Shown in pieces: positions 24,725 to 36,241 of a stretch of DNA of 64,000 nt (its first letter is position 1; each line of letters starts with the position of its first letter). The notes below the pieces were generated by a model that had not been told where the DNA came from, ran no database searches, and saw only the letters and a program-made list of their open reading frames with translations. The stretch comes from Deinandra increscens subsp. villosa (lineage: Eukaryota > Streptophyta > Magnoliopsida > Asterales > Asteraceae): NCBI GenBank assembly GCA_039602395.1, contig JBCNJP010000025.1, positions 47,077,980-47,141,979 of the forward strand, written 5' to 3'. The position numbers and the translations under genes are program-made.

Positions 24725-27700
24725 TTAGTCCATAAATGACCTGAAGCGAATTGCTTCTGGTCGACCAGTGTCCTTGTTTTGCTTAGAAACCACCTTAGGT
24801 TGCCATTGTTGTTGTTTTGGTAATTCAGTTTTTGATGAAACAATCACAGGTGACTGTGATGATGAACCTACACTTTGAACCTTTGAAAACATTGGAACAA
24901 AACATTTTTGTTTATGGAAGAATGTAGGTTTAACTTCATCAAAAACTCTGCCTTGTTCATCAAAGAACTTTGTGGTGGCAGTTTTACCAAAAACAAATTT
25001 CCTGTGAAATCTTTGTGGTGAATCAGCAGGTGATGGACAATCTTTTGCCATATGCCCTGGACAACGACAAATATAACAAATTCTTGTCGTTTTATCCCAC
25101 CGTTGATGTACCTGCGAAGAACACACATGAATATCTCGAACATGATTAGAATGAGAATCATATACCTGATGCCTGTGATCATGTACCCATTTGGATGTAG
25201 GGCTTCGAGATTGAGAACTTTCAGAAGAAATGGTAGCTTTCACAAAAACCTCAGCAATCTTCCGAGCATCAACACAATGAAGAGGAAATTCTTTGTCAGA
25301 AAATAATTGATCCGAACCCTTGAGTTTATAAAACCGCTCGGGTTGAATTTTATCAGCTTGAAACACTTCCTTCTTCACTTGTTTCATCTTTAATTTCTTC
25401 AAATCATGAGATGAAGATGCTGGAACCTTCTCAACTTTGTTTTGCATCCTGTGAAAACCCAATCCTTCATGCTTTCCATAAATCTTCTCCTCAAGTGTAA
25501 AATGTCCATTCTTTGCTAATCGAGAAAATTCAGCTTTTACTTCGGTGACATTCTTTTGATCATAAAAGATCTTTTCATCAAACTCAGGTTGAGACTGAAG
25601 CTTGTCACTAGAAGTAACTGACTTCTCATTATCAGCAGACAATGAACCAGATACAAACTTTGGTGCAGGAGAAACCTCATATTTCTTTTCCTTCTTCTTC
25701 TTATTCTTCATGTTCTTCTTCTTCGGCACAACTTTCTCATCCTCAGCAGTAGATGACGAAACCTTTGAATAATCAAATTCTTCAATTTGTTTCTTCACTT
25801 CTTTGACAGCTTCTTTGATATGAGCAGGGGGTGAAGCAGTCTTATCGAACATCTTCTCAAAATTTTCATCATTAGCTAAAAAGCTTGTGAAGACTTGAGA
25901 ATTTGAAACATTATTAAGCAATCGATTAGCATCAAGAACTTGAACCTTCAGATCAGAAACTTTCTGTTGAGCCTCAGCAAATTCTTTTTCTTTAGCAATC
26001 AATCGCTTTGCAACCTTGTGAGTTTCAAATTTTTGTAAACGCAGATTATCAAGTCACTCATGTAATTCCTTCTTCAATTTATCCTCGTTACGCTTTTGAA
26101 TCTCCAAATTCGCGGCTTGAACTTTATTGACACGAACTAACTCCCGCTTCTCATCCAACAACTTTCCCATGTCAACTTGATATGCTTCAATCTTAGCAGT
26201 TGACTCTTCAACATTCTTTGTAAGCAGATCAAGTTTGACCTTTGATTTATCAAACAAATTCTGAAAATCAGCAGCTGTATCTTCAGCTTCATCCTTCCAT
26301 TTCTTCACATCTTTTACCAACTCATCCCGTTCTTCACAAATCTTAGCCTTTGAAATTTCAACATTCTTCTTATCTTGCTTCAAAACTTCCAAAACCTCAT
26401 TCAATGTTTGGATTTCCATGGTCAAATACTCATTCTTTAATGTCAACTCCTTGTCATGATCTTTAGAAATCTTCAACTCTGAATTAATCACATCAAATGC
26501 CTCAGACAGTTGTTGAACTTCATTCATCAATAAAGCATTTTCTTTCATCAGACTCTCCAAGTTTTCAGCAGATTCATAAGAACTTGGAATTGAACTAGTA
26601 TCGGAACTAGTTTCTGAACAGAAATCTTCTTGTTGATCATGAGTAACTATCAAAGCAGATGAATCATACCCAAACTGTTGACCCCAATCATATACACCAT
26701 CATTTTGAGCCATCAAAGCTGTGGTCTTGCTTGTGTTACTAGTAGATGGTTGAGTAAAACCAGGCTTTGGTGATAGAGGAACACCGGACTTATTTGCATG
26801 TGCCTGATGACAATCTTTAGCAAAATGTCCAAGTTGAGAACATTTGTAACACTTTAATTTGGACTTGTCAAAACCCAATTTATCACCAGAAATATTCCTT
26901 CCATGTTTCTTAAAGAATCTTTTAGATCTTTGACACAACATAGCATATTGCCAAGATACATCCAATTCAGTTAGTTGATCATCATCAAGAGCATCAAGAT
27001 CCTCACTAGTTAACTTTGCATCAGCAACATTTTTGAGAATCAAACCAAAAGATGATGAAATCAATGCAGAAATCATTTTGGCACAATCATCTGTTGATTC
27101 AGCTGAAAAAGCATTTTGACTTGAAAAATTTGGAATTGTGAAATTGCAACCCCTTGAAGAATTATTATCAGAATTTCCTGAAACTCCAGCTATAAAAGCA
27201 ACACTTGGTGCGGTATTCTGATTTGGTTTAGACTTTGCACTCATGCTTGCACTATTCTCACCATGATACAGTTCAGGATTCTGCAAAGTAGCAGTTGATT
27301 TCTTGGAATTCAACATTTCCATTTCTCGAGCATGAAGTTTTCCAGTAAGCTCGTGAAATGTCATTGCAGAATAATCCTTGTCATGCGTGATTAGCAAAAC
27401 ATAATTCTCCCATTTCTCTGGCAAGGCTTCCAAAATCTTTTCTTTCAAGTCAGCATCAGTTTTCTCAATCCCAACAATCTTCAATTCACTAATCAAATGT
27501 GAAAATCTTGAAACTAGAGCAGTAATGTTTTCATTGTCATAATTCTGAAAATTATCAAATTCTTTGTTCAAGACTTTCTTTCGACTCTTCTTATAATCAG
27601 CATTTCCTTCACATCTTGCGGATAAAGCATCCCACAATTGCTTAGATTTCTTGCAAGTGCTAAATTGATGAAGCAATTCAGTAGGTGAAGCCATAGTAAG

Positions 27701-27991
27701 ATAACCATAAACTTTCTTTTCAAGCTCATAACTTTTTCTTTCATCACCATCGAAATCTTGAATTTCTTTAAGATCTCCATCTTCCATTGGTCGTTCATAC
27801 AACTTTCGAATTGGAATCCATAAATCAATATCATTTGTGCTAATATAAGCAGAAAATCGTTTCTTCCAATTTTGATAATCTTCCAGCTTCAATAATTTGG
27901 GAACTTTCTGACTTGTTCCAATTTCATTATCAAAATTCAGCATGGTTTGCATGGCACTTTGCATTGCAGCAAACGCGTGAAATTCCGACAT
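24725..27991 (-). CDS. Gag polyprotein of the gag-only element (one in-frame stop)
   Basis: I place the start at 27991 (MSEFHAFAAMQ), because two related copies start MSDYQAFAAMQ and MSDFQAFAGMQ. The frame then runs to a single TGA at 26054-26056 and continues in the same frame to the stop at 24725, about 1,090 codons in all. Residues 1-230 are a copia-type Gag (UBN2-like: KVPKLLKLEDYQNWKKRFSAY, later KQLWDALSARCEG, LPEKWENYVLLI). A CCHC zinc knuckle follows (CYKCSQLGHFAKDC). Next come a long charged coiled-coil region and, after the TGA, a Lys-rich part and a second knuckle (CYICRCPGHMAKDC). The frame ends GRPEAIRFRSFMD with no protease. Gag packages element RNA into particles. The TGA aligns with a sense codon in the copy at 32300-35621, so it is a nonsense change or a leaky stop. 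Gag of this length with two knuckles is unusual. Confidence 0.88.
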
Positions 27992-28007
27992 CGTTCGAAA
28001 AATTAAG

Positions 28008-28265
28008 AATCTGCCGTCCGAACTCTCTCCGAACTTATAACTAAGCTCCGAACTCTGTCCGAACCTAAAACCAAACTCCGAACGTTGTCCGAACTTGCTC
28101 CGAATCAAAATCAACAGACCGAACTGCTAAAAGACTCCGATCTAGCTCCGAACCTCAAATCACTCTGAACCTTGACCGAGACAGCTCCGAACCTTGACCG
28201 AATATCGACCGAACTTCAAGTTCGGAGCAGTTACTCCGAACCTGATCAGAAAACTCCGAACTTCG
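28008..28265 (-). repeat. Leader array of TCCGAAC motifs
   Basis: About fifteen copies of (C)TCCGAAC, spaced irregularly by 10-20 bases, lie between the primer site and gag. In element sense they read GTTCGGA. The same motif makes up the array in this element's LTRs. Confidence 0.85.
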
Positions 28266-28477
28266 AACTCATTTTTCCAAAATGCGCGAAAATGGACGGA
28301 TTTTAACAAAACTCGATACTGTGACTCAGAAAAACTGATAGAAAATGACTTAGGAACAATTTTGACACCAAACACTCGATAGAATTGATGAACGACACGA
28401 AAACAAACTCGAGAAACTTAAAAAACGCTTCAAAAGTCCAAAGATAGCAACCACAGATCAGTAGAGTGAACTAGAAA

Positions 28478-28489
28478 GCTCTGATACCA
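28478..28489 (-). other. tRNA-Met primer-binding site of the gag-only element
   Basis: The minus strand reads TGGTATCAGAGC two bases after the LTR end, a perfect initiator tRNA-Met match. Confidence 0.92.
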
Positions 28490-28491
28490 CT

Positions 28492-28840
28492 TGAAAATGC
28501 GTGAGCATCGGATCGTCTACTCGATCTAGCTAATCGGACATCGAAACGTAATTAACCGATTGTTTTATTGATCAAAATGAACAATTACAATCAGTGAAAC
28601 ACTCAGAAACACAACACAGAGGAACACCTTGAAAACACACACTTAAGAAATCTCACACGCTCAGAACTAACTCATTACAAAGATCAAACACATATTTATA
28701 CCCGCTGGTCTGAGCTTCGGCCGAACCTCAGGTTCGGCCAGTCCGAACTTCAGGTTCGGACCTAGTTCGGCCAGACCTAGTTAGACATGATCTTGTACTT
28801 TGTTTGATACTTCACACGACGCACATATCAGGTATCAACA
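28492..28840 (-). repeat. 5' LTR of the gag-only element
   Basis: 349 bp with the same ends as 22679-23042. In element sense the CCGAAC/GTTCGG array (28777-28714) is followed by TATAAATATG (about 28700), so the array is in U3 immediately upstream of the TATA box. Confidence 0.94.
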
Positions 28841-29188
28841 CTCAACTTGTGCGTGATGAATTGTGATGTGATTTAAGACTAATATACTCATAAATATATC
28901 AATTTCGACATACGAAACTCAAAAACATGACTTCCTGGTTAAAGACGAATCGCGTACCGAAATCGCGTAAAAATCGCGAATTGCTTTATTTTCAATTCAA
29001 GGAACCCAATTTGGATCCAAAAGCTTTTAATTAAATATTTTCCTTTGAAAAACGATTATGACTCATTTAAAAACATTCTTTTGAAGTATAAATACCCGAA
29101 AATTCTCCCGGTACTTATTAAACCGTAAATCGGGAAAATGCGAAGTTTCAAAATGGGTCGGATAACTGGATAATTTGCAAATGTTACA

Positions 29189-30844
29189 GTGTATGTGATG
29201 ATATGTCTAGATCTAGGTTATAAGATGTTAAAGTTTCGATCTTTGTGATGTATTGTGTTACATGATGATGATAAATGTAGATCTTTCATGCTAATGTATA
29301 AAGAGGGTATTTGGATGCATGAATAATGATAAAAATGTTACATTTACATGAGCTCTAGGTGCTAGCATGATAAAGTTGCTATCTTGTTGATGCATGTATG
29401 TAAAAGATTGAATTTTTATGATTACACATGCTTGAAAATGGTTAAAGGTGGTAGCTTGATAATGATATGTGTTAGTAATCAATAGATCTACATAGATCTT
29501 GCATATTTAGGTGTTAAGGTACAAGTTGTGATGATGAAAATGCTATAAAGTTATAAACTTCGATTGAATCTATGCATGCGACGTAATAAAAGTTTACTCT
29601 TATTTTGATTAATGAATAAGTATGTGTTATGATGAATACTTTGTGTAAAGTATGTTATGCATGTAATTTGAATTCTTCGTATGTGGATAAAATATGATCG
29701 TTATGCGAAACTAGGTTATTGTGTACAAAATATATATGTTGCCATGTGATAAATATTATTGAAAATAATTCATCGCATAATCGCATGTTATGATAAGTTT
29801 TGTGTATGCATTCTCGATGTTTATCGTGTAATAGAAAGTGAACATTGTATGAAGTTAAACCATTATGGATGAAGTATATTAATATACGTGTAAGTAATGA
29901 TTATGCATGTAAATATTAAATATCATATAACTAGAGTATTCGTTGCATAATTGGATGTTATGTGGTGTATATGAATCATGATAAATACGTTCGTTTATTA
30001 CTAAATAAAAATCACCAATGTGTCGTCAAGTCAACTTGGTCAATCGTGTCATTTTGTTTCCTTGAATTCATTTGTCCTATTCGTTCGTTAAGATAATCTT
30101 CGGGGTTAACCGTCTCATTTCGTGGTGTTATTCTTTCATTCACAACTCTAATACCAGGTGACTATTCATAGCCTTTTTTATTTTATTGTTTTGGGGTGCA
30201 ACATGTACACTATATCAATCTCAAATTAATTAATCTTTACTCTAAACTATATGCGAATCCTATGACTGTTATGTGTGTTCTAGTATGTTAGACTTGTGTG
30301 GATTATTGCGGTGGATGGAATCTTTACTCGTTGATCCTCAGACGTAATCATTAAAACATCGAGCCAGGATTACAATAATAGATCTATTGGTTTGACAACC
30401 CACCTGGCTTGAGCGGTAATTGGCGTCGGGTGATTGGAAGCCTAATTGTCAAGGGTTTGATTGTGCTTCTCATTATGTGCTTTATTTCTTTACTCGTTTA
30501 TCGTACTTATGAATTCACACTTACCTCATGGATCGCATGCTTTACTCTAATATGGTATAGAAACCTATGTTTACTCACCAACTATCCGTAGTTGACCTTT
30601 ATGTTATACATGTTACAGGATATGCTATTAGATGTTAATGAACTTGTTGATTACATTTAGGACGCATGTGGACTTTGTTGAGATCTTGAAAATGGATATA
30701 TATGATTGTTTTATTTTTGGATTATGATGTTGTAAATCTTTATGAAATGGGATTGATTAAGAATTATTGCAACCCTAATTTAGTGTTGTGTGCATCTGGA
30801 CAATCCTCATGCCTTGACGTATTCCACCATTGTTGGGGTGTGAC
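29189..30844 (+). repeat. 3' part of a related long LTR in plus orientation
   Basis: This runs in the opposite direction to the LTR on its left and ends GGTTGGGGTGTGACA-like (GTTGGGGTGTGACA) at 30844. Blocks such as TGCATCTGGACAATC and the AATACCAGGTGACTATTCATAG stretch are inverted matches to the minus LTR at 19890-29188 and to 47977-50114. No primer site follows, so it is a solo or broken LTR into which the minus element inserted. No genes are seen. Confidence 0.65.
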
Positions 30845-31338
30845 ACTTGTAAATGTTATCCTATTGCTTGGTTACATTTCAGTTAAGTTCAAATTTGTTC
30901 ACACACCCAGTATTTCATGGGCCAACAAAGTATAATTTTAACTAATATAAGAAAGAAAACTTGTTGCTTCCTTTGCTTTATTCTGAATATTTTAAACCTG
31001 TTTGATTTTCTTTGCTTATCTTAAAAATTTGGGCTCTCTCTGCGTATATGATATCGACCTGAGAGTTAAGTATTTGATATTGTGTTGTATTTTCTTGGTG
31101 TTTCGTTCAAACTTTGGATTTTCTCTGTTATACTTTGTATGGACCTGCGAATTAGAGTTTGAACAATCTCAACTTGTCTTATTTTTTCTTACTTCTGCTA
31201 AAACTGTGGTCTTATGTGCGTATCAAAAGATCGACCTTAAGACGGACGTTTTAGCATTTCAACTTGTTTTGCAAATGAATGCATCTTTAGTTTTGAGAAA
31301 ACTAAAAAAATTCCTGACTCACTGACTTAGTGGTAACA
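30845..31338 (+). mobile_element. 3' non-coding fragment of a gag-only-family element
   Basis: From about 30985 this resembles the tail downstream of gag at 36200-36500. It contains a third copy of the triple-hairpin array. No gag or purine tract is preserved. It is cut on the right by the LTR starting at 31339. Confidence 0.65.
31026..31255 (+). other. Predicted triple-hairpin RNA element, copy C
   Basis: Hairpins lie at about 31026-31074 (second stem GCTCTC/GAGAGT), 31105-31164 (outer stem GTTCAAACT/AGTTTGAAC) and 31197-31255 (outer GCTAAAAC/GTTTTAGC, second stem GTCTTA/TAAGAC). The core TCTGCGT...CGACCT is intact in the first, altered in the second and TGTGCGT...CGACCT in the third. Two of the outer stems are perfect despite sequence differences from copies A and B. 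Confidence 0.7.
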
Positions 31339-31704
31339 TGTTAGAGCATATTGCTATGCTACAATGTGTCTCGTGTGTTGTATCTAGTAAGGGCTAGATT
31401 GTGTGTCTTAGGATTCCACGAACCAGACAAGGAACCATAGGTTCGTGAGCAATGAACTTCGTTGCTTAGCTGGTTCGCTAGACAGATAACTATTATAAAT
31501 AGTTGACTCAGCCTTTAGACTAAACACTACTTCTAAGAACTCTGAGTCATTGTGTCATCTTCTGTGTGTGTTTCTAGAGATAGAGAAAACCGGAGCTTTG
31601 TATCTTTGTTTCTACAAGTGGTTCAGTAAAACGAAGCTTATTTACTTTCTTGTTCACTAGATAGATTGATTCAATAGTAGTAAGATCCGTAACAGGTCCT
31701 TACA
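31339..31704 (+). repeat. 5' LTR of a plus-strand gag-family element
   Basis: 366 bp from TGTTAGAGCATATTGC to GGTCCTTACA, followed by AG and the primer site. U3 has a GGTTCG/CGAACC array (31409-31492), then TATAAATAG at about 31497. The right-hand partner LTR was not found before 39340. Confidence 0.85.
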
Positions 31705-31706
31705 AG

Positions 31707-31718
31707 TGGTATCAGAGC
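31707..31718 (+). other. tRNA-Met primer-binding site
   Basis: TGGTATCAGAGC, a perfect match, three bases after the LTR end. Confidence 0.92.
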
Positions 31719-31904
31719 ATTCCAGGTTGCTCTGCTGGTTTGAATTGGTCATCTTTAAAACTTTCTAGTGAGAGAAAGTGGGTTTTCATTCATATATTTC
31801 AAATCTAAGTGTTCTTGATCAAAATTTTGGTTTCTAAACATTTGTCGTGTCTTTTCCTTGCTTACTGCTGCAAATCATTGTCCAAAACCTTCAAATTCGT
31901 GAAA

Positions 31905-32275
31905 ATTAGAAACTTTTGGTCTAGTTCGCTGGTTAAACATTCTAGTTCGCCAGTTGCATATTCTGGTTCGCGGGTTCAAGTTTCACTGTGGTTCGTCAGT
32001 TTTTGATTTGTTCATTGAAGATCCTCTTTGGTTCGCTTAGGCAAAAGTTCAAACTCAGGTTCGTGACTATTATTCCACAAAACTGATGGTTCGCTGAAAA
32101 TTTGTGGTTCGTTAGGTTAGTCAGTTCGCTGGTACTTCGGTTCGCCAAGGGTTTTGATTCGTTGGAGGTGTATTCGGTTCTTTCGAAGAATTCTGGTTCG
32201 CGAGTTGATTTTTATTGACTTCTTCGATTCGCTGAGATTGCTTTCGGTTCGCAGCTCTATAGATTGGTTCGTTGG
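31905..32275 (+). repeat. Leader array of GGTTCGC motifs
   Basis: About twenty copies of (T)GGTTCGC/GGTTCGT, spaced 10-30 bases, fill the leader between primer site and gag. The variant matches that in this element's own LTR (GGTTCG), not the TTCGGA form of the 22.7 kb element. Confidence 0.85.
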
Positions 32276-32299
32276 TATAGATTTTCAAGAAAATTCAAC

Positions 32300-35200
32300 A
32301 TGTCTGATTATCAAGCATTTGCTGCTATGCAAAACGCAATGCAAACATTGATCAATTATGATAATGAAATTGGAACAAATCAGAAAGTTCCCAAGTTGGT
32401 ACAACTGGTAGATTATCATAATTGGAAACAAATATTCTCGGCATATATCAGCATAAATGATATTGATTTGTGGATTATAGTTGAACAAGATTATAAACGT
32501 CATGTTGATGCTGGAGGAGAGGTTAAAAAATTAAAAGATTTTCACATCTGGTGAAAGAAAAAGCTATGAACTTGAAAAGAAAGCGTATGGTTATCTTACC
32601 ATGGAATTACCGAAAGTGTTATTACATCAATTCAATACATGTACAAAATCTAAAAAGTTATTGGATGCTTTAGCTGCAAGATGTGAAGGGGAAATGATCA
32701 GTACAAAAAGAACAGATGAAAGGTGCTGAATAATGAATTTGACAAATTTTAACATTTTGATAAAGAAAATATCACTGCTCTTGTATCCAGGTTTTCACAT
32801 CTGATCAGTGAATTGAAGGTGGTTGGCATAGATAAGACCGAGGACGAATTGAAAGATAAATTACTAGAGGCATTACCCGAGAAGTGGGAGAATTATGTTA
32901 TATTGATTACACATGACAAAGAATTATCGACATTATCATTTCATGATTTAAGAAGCAAACTTCATGATCAGGAAATATGAACGCTAACCAATCCACAACT
33001 CAATTGCAAACCATAATTGTATCATGGTTAGAATTCAGCAAGCATCAATGCTACATCTAAATCATTTAGTTATAATTTATCACTGCCAACAACATTTATT
33101 GCTAGATATGGTTGGGGAAATTCTAAAACTTCAGTTTGTTCAAAAGGATGTAATTTTACTATTACAAATCATTCAAACAAACAACATTTTCTGCAAAAAC
33201 ACCTGATGAACATTTGGCATTAATATCTACTTTTCTATCTTCATATTATGGACTTCTAACTGGTAGTTTGACAACTTCTGATTTAATAGAATAATACATA
33301 GCTCAGATAGATCCAGATAATCTTAAATTGATGGATATCAACTGGTCTATGGCAATGCTAGTGCAGAGAGCAAATAAATTTGTGAAAAGAAAAGGGATAA
33401 ATCATCTGAATCCGGATTGTAAAGTTGGATTGGATAAACCAAAGGTGAAATGCACTAAATGTTCCAATTTTGGTCATTTTGCTCGTGAATGTGCAAAATC
33501 AAAAAGTGTTAAATCAAATTCTAATGGACATGACTCTACATCAAAGTCAACAACAACTAATTCAAGTCCAAAGGCATTGGTTTCACAAACTGGTCGGGAT
33601 ATGACTAGAGTCAACAGTTTCCGGATGAGTCTGCTTCTATTTGCAAATCTCAAGTTGATGATGCTATAATGGAAACTAGTTCTGAAATTGATTTCATTGA
33701 AGAATCACATCAAGCTTTCCTGGAAAATATGGTTCAAGTTGAACAAAGTGATTCTGAATCCGAATCCAGTGGATATGGATCAGTTTATGAACTTTGATCT
33801 CAATAACATAAGAAGATTTAAAGTTTGAATTGTTAAGTGATGAAAGTAACAAGAAAGATGCAAAATTGGAAGCATTGAACCAAGAGTTGTTATCTAAGAA
33901 AGGTAAATTTGATTCAGAACAAAAGAAAGTTATTGAGAAGGAGTTGAAGTTTCAAAGTGATGAAAAGGAATTTGAATAGAAAATTGCAAATTAGTTATCT
34001 GAAGTGAATGATAAGTTCACAAAAGAAGTTGAAAATTGGAAATAGGGAGCTAAAGAGACTGAAGTTGATTTCAACGGTCTGTTTGAAAAACTGAAGATCA
34101 AACTTGATGTTCTTAACAAGACTTCTGATGAACTCGCTGCTAAAGCAGTAGGTTATCAGAATGATAATCTAAGACTTTTGGAAGATCCAAAGGAGTTAGT
34201 TTGAGAGAATAAGTTGCTGAATGAAAACATTGATATTTAGAAAAGGAATGAAGACAAACTAAAAAAGGAGTTATTCGACGAAATGGATAATCTGAGGTTA
34301 CAGAAATCTGATAGAAATCGTGTTGCTAAGAAGCTAATTGCAACAGATAAAGAGTTGTCTGAAGCACAACAAAAGATTTCTGATCTGAAAATTAGCATCA
34401 TTGTTCGGATCGTCAGCTAAACAATGTCACAAATTCGCAGTCTTTCATAAGTTTCTTATGTAAGGATGAGAACTTTGAAAAGGCTTTCGAAAAGACAGTT
34501 CCACCCCCTGCTATACTCAAAGAAGCTGTCCATGTTGTGAAGGAAAAGATTAAAGAAATTGATTATTCAAAGTTTTCTGATTCAAACTCTGAAGAAAAGG
34601 TTTCTAAGAAACAGAAGAAAAAGAATGCTGGAAAGAAAGCTGAAAAAAAAGTATGAAATTTCTGTTATGTCAAAGTTTGTGTCTGGTTCATCGTCAACTA
34701 AAAATGTGAAATCAGTTATTTAAACAGAGAAGGTTCTTTCTCATACAGATATTGATGAGACAATCTTCTATCAACAGAAAGCTGTTGGCAAAGTGAAAGC
34801 TGAGTTTACTTGTTTAGGGAAAAACGGGCATAAATCATCTGATTCAAATGAGAAGATTTCTGGAAAATAAGTTGGTTTAGGTTTTGAGAAGAAGGTTGCT
34901 GAAGTTGGTACTGCTAAACATCAAAAGCAATAGAATTTGAAAAAGATTAACTTGAAGCAAGTTAAAAAGGATGTTTTCAAAGCTGAAAAAGATCAACCTA
35001 AGAGATTTTACAACCTCAAGGGTTCGGAACAAATATTTTCTGACAAAGAATTTCCACTTCATTGTGTGTATGCTCAGAAAATTGCTGAAGTTTTTGTGAA
35101 GAATGATAGTTCAAAGAACAAGAAGAATCAATCTGCTAGATTCTCTTCAGGTGGTTCAAATTCTATTCCAAAAAGCCCAACATCAAAATGGGTTCATGAT

Positions 35201-35621
35201 CACATATTTCAGGTATTTGATACTTTTTATGATCATTTTGGAGTTAATAATTTTTGCGAAGCTTTGCAGAGGCCGAACAGGAAAAATATAAACAATCGTT
35301 TGTGTTACAACTGTTGTCAAAAGGGGCATATGGCACAAGATTGTCATACTGTTGTTGCTTCTACTCAAAGGAAAGAAAAGATTCCATTTATTGGTAAATC
35401 TGCCAAACAAAGATTCATGGACGAACATGGCAGAGTATTATGAGTTCCATCCTACATTTTTCAAAAATCAAGGAAGATTTATTCCTAAATTTCAAAATGT
35501 TCAAACGGGTTCATCAAATACTGATTTACCAAAACAACAATGAAAACCTAAGGTGGTTTCGAACGGAAATCAAGACGCTAGTCGACCGGAAGCAATTCGC
35601 TTCGGGTCATTTATAAACTAA
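32300..35621 (+). pseudogene. Decayed gag polyprotein, copy B
   Basis: This copy starts MSDYQAFAAMQNAMQTLINYDNEIG and ends RPEAIRFGSFIN, collinear with the gag at 24725-27991. It is broken by several frameshifts and stops (for example after 32554, and TAG/TGA near 33980, 34045, 34203, 34240). Both zinc knuckles survive, CTKCSNFGHFAREC at about 33450-33492 and CYNCCQKGHMAQDC near 35302-35343, as does the Lys-rich region. At the place where the 22.7 kb copy has TGA this copy has a sense codon. No protease, integrase or RT follows. Confidence 0.85.
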
Positions 35622-35819
35622 TATGTTTGACAAGTGTGCAGGTACTTCTAGAAGACCTATTGGTGATTGAAAAGTTGTTGATGGAAGAGTATTCTGCTTA
35701 ACTTAAATTTTAAAGATTCAAATTTCAAAACTGATATTTTTTTTGAAAGCTAAACTTGAAATGTATTCACATCGATTGGTCAATTTTCTTTCCTTACATT
35801 TTGTATGTAGTTGTAGTTC

Positions 35820-35832
35820 GGGGGGGGGGGGG
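35820..35832 (+). repeat. G13 homopolymer
   Basis: Thirteen consecutive G in the non-coding tail downstream of gag. The matching place in the 22.7 kb element has no such tract. Confidence 0.9.
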
Positions 35833-36241
35833 TGTTGAAAAACCAAAAATAGTGTCTTTGTGTTTTTCTTAAATGAAAAATTAAAAAATAGAGTTTTCAT
35901 TTTAAGGGGGACAATATCAGAAAAATACAAAAACAATGAAAAAAATGAGAAATTGTATCTTACATAATTAGGAAATGATGGTATATTGGCTTACGTGTGT
36001 GGCTCACGGATAAATTAAATGAGAAAGCTATTAGACCATTTGCTCAATGTGCTTGGTACACTCAGCAAATCAGAAAGTATTCAGATGTGATATACATTAA
36101 ATACTATGCTTGACCTAGTGGACAACATCTTGATGCCTATCTCAAGATATTGAAAAGATATGTGAAAAAGAAAATGAGACGTCACTATGTAAACATGTGT
36201 TCATTATGCAAAGATTTAAACTTGTTTGATTTATTATTTTC

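Larger units (their letters stand above)
22679..28840 (-). mobile_element. Complete gag-only LTR retroelement (TR-GAG-like), copia-type
   Basis: Flanked by a perfect 5-bp target duplication, CTCAA at 22674-22678 and 28841-28845. The LTRs (22679-23042, 364 bp; 28492-28840, 349 bp) differ mainly by a 15-bp duplication (extra CACAGAGAAACACAA unit) and few substitutions, so the insertion is young. On the minus strand: 5' LTR, primer site, CCGAAC leader, one long gag frame broken by a single stop, a 1.7 kb non-coding tail with three structured hairpins, a purine tract and the 3' LTR. No protease, integrase or reverse transcriptase is present. Gag-only elements (TR-GAG) are a known class. They would need pol from a relative. 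Confidence 0.93.
19890..29188 (-). repeat. Long minus-strand LTR, interrupted by two later insertions
   Basis: On the minus strand the LTR begins TGTAACATTTGCAAATTATC at 29188 and ends at 19890 beside a primer site. Removing the solo LTR (20415-20925) and the gag-only element (22679-28840), each with one copy of its target duplication, leaves about 2.6 kb. No gene is found in the LTR itself. Its end is similar in layout to the LTR at 47977-50114, with both carrying CCAGATGC and GATGATT near the inner edge. Confidence 0.7.
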
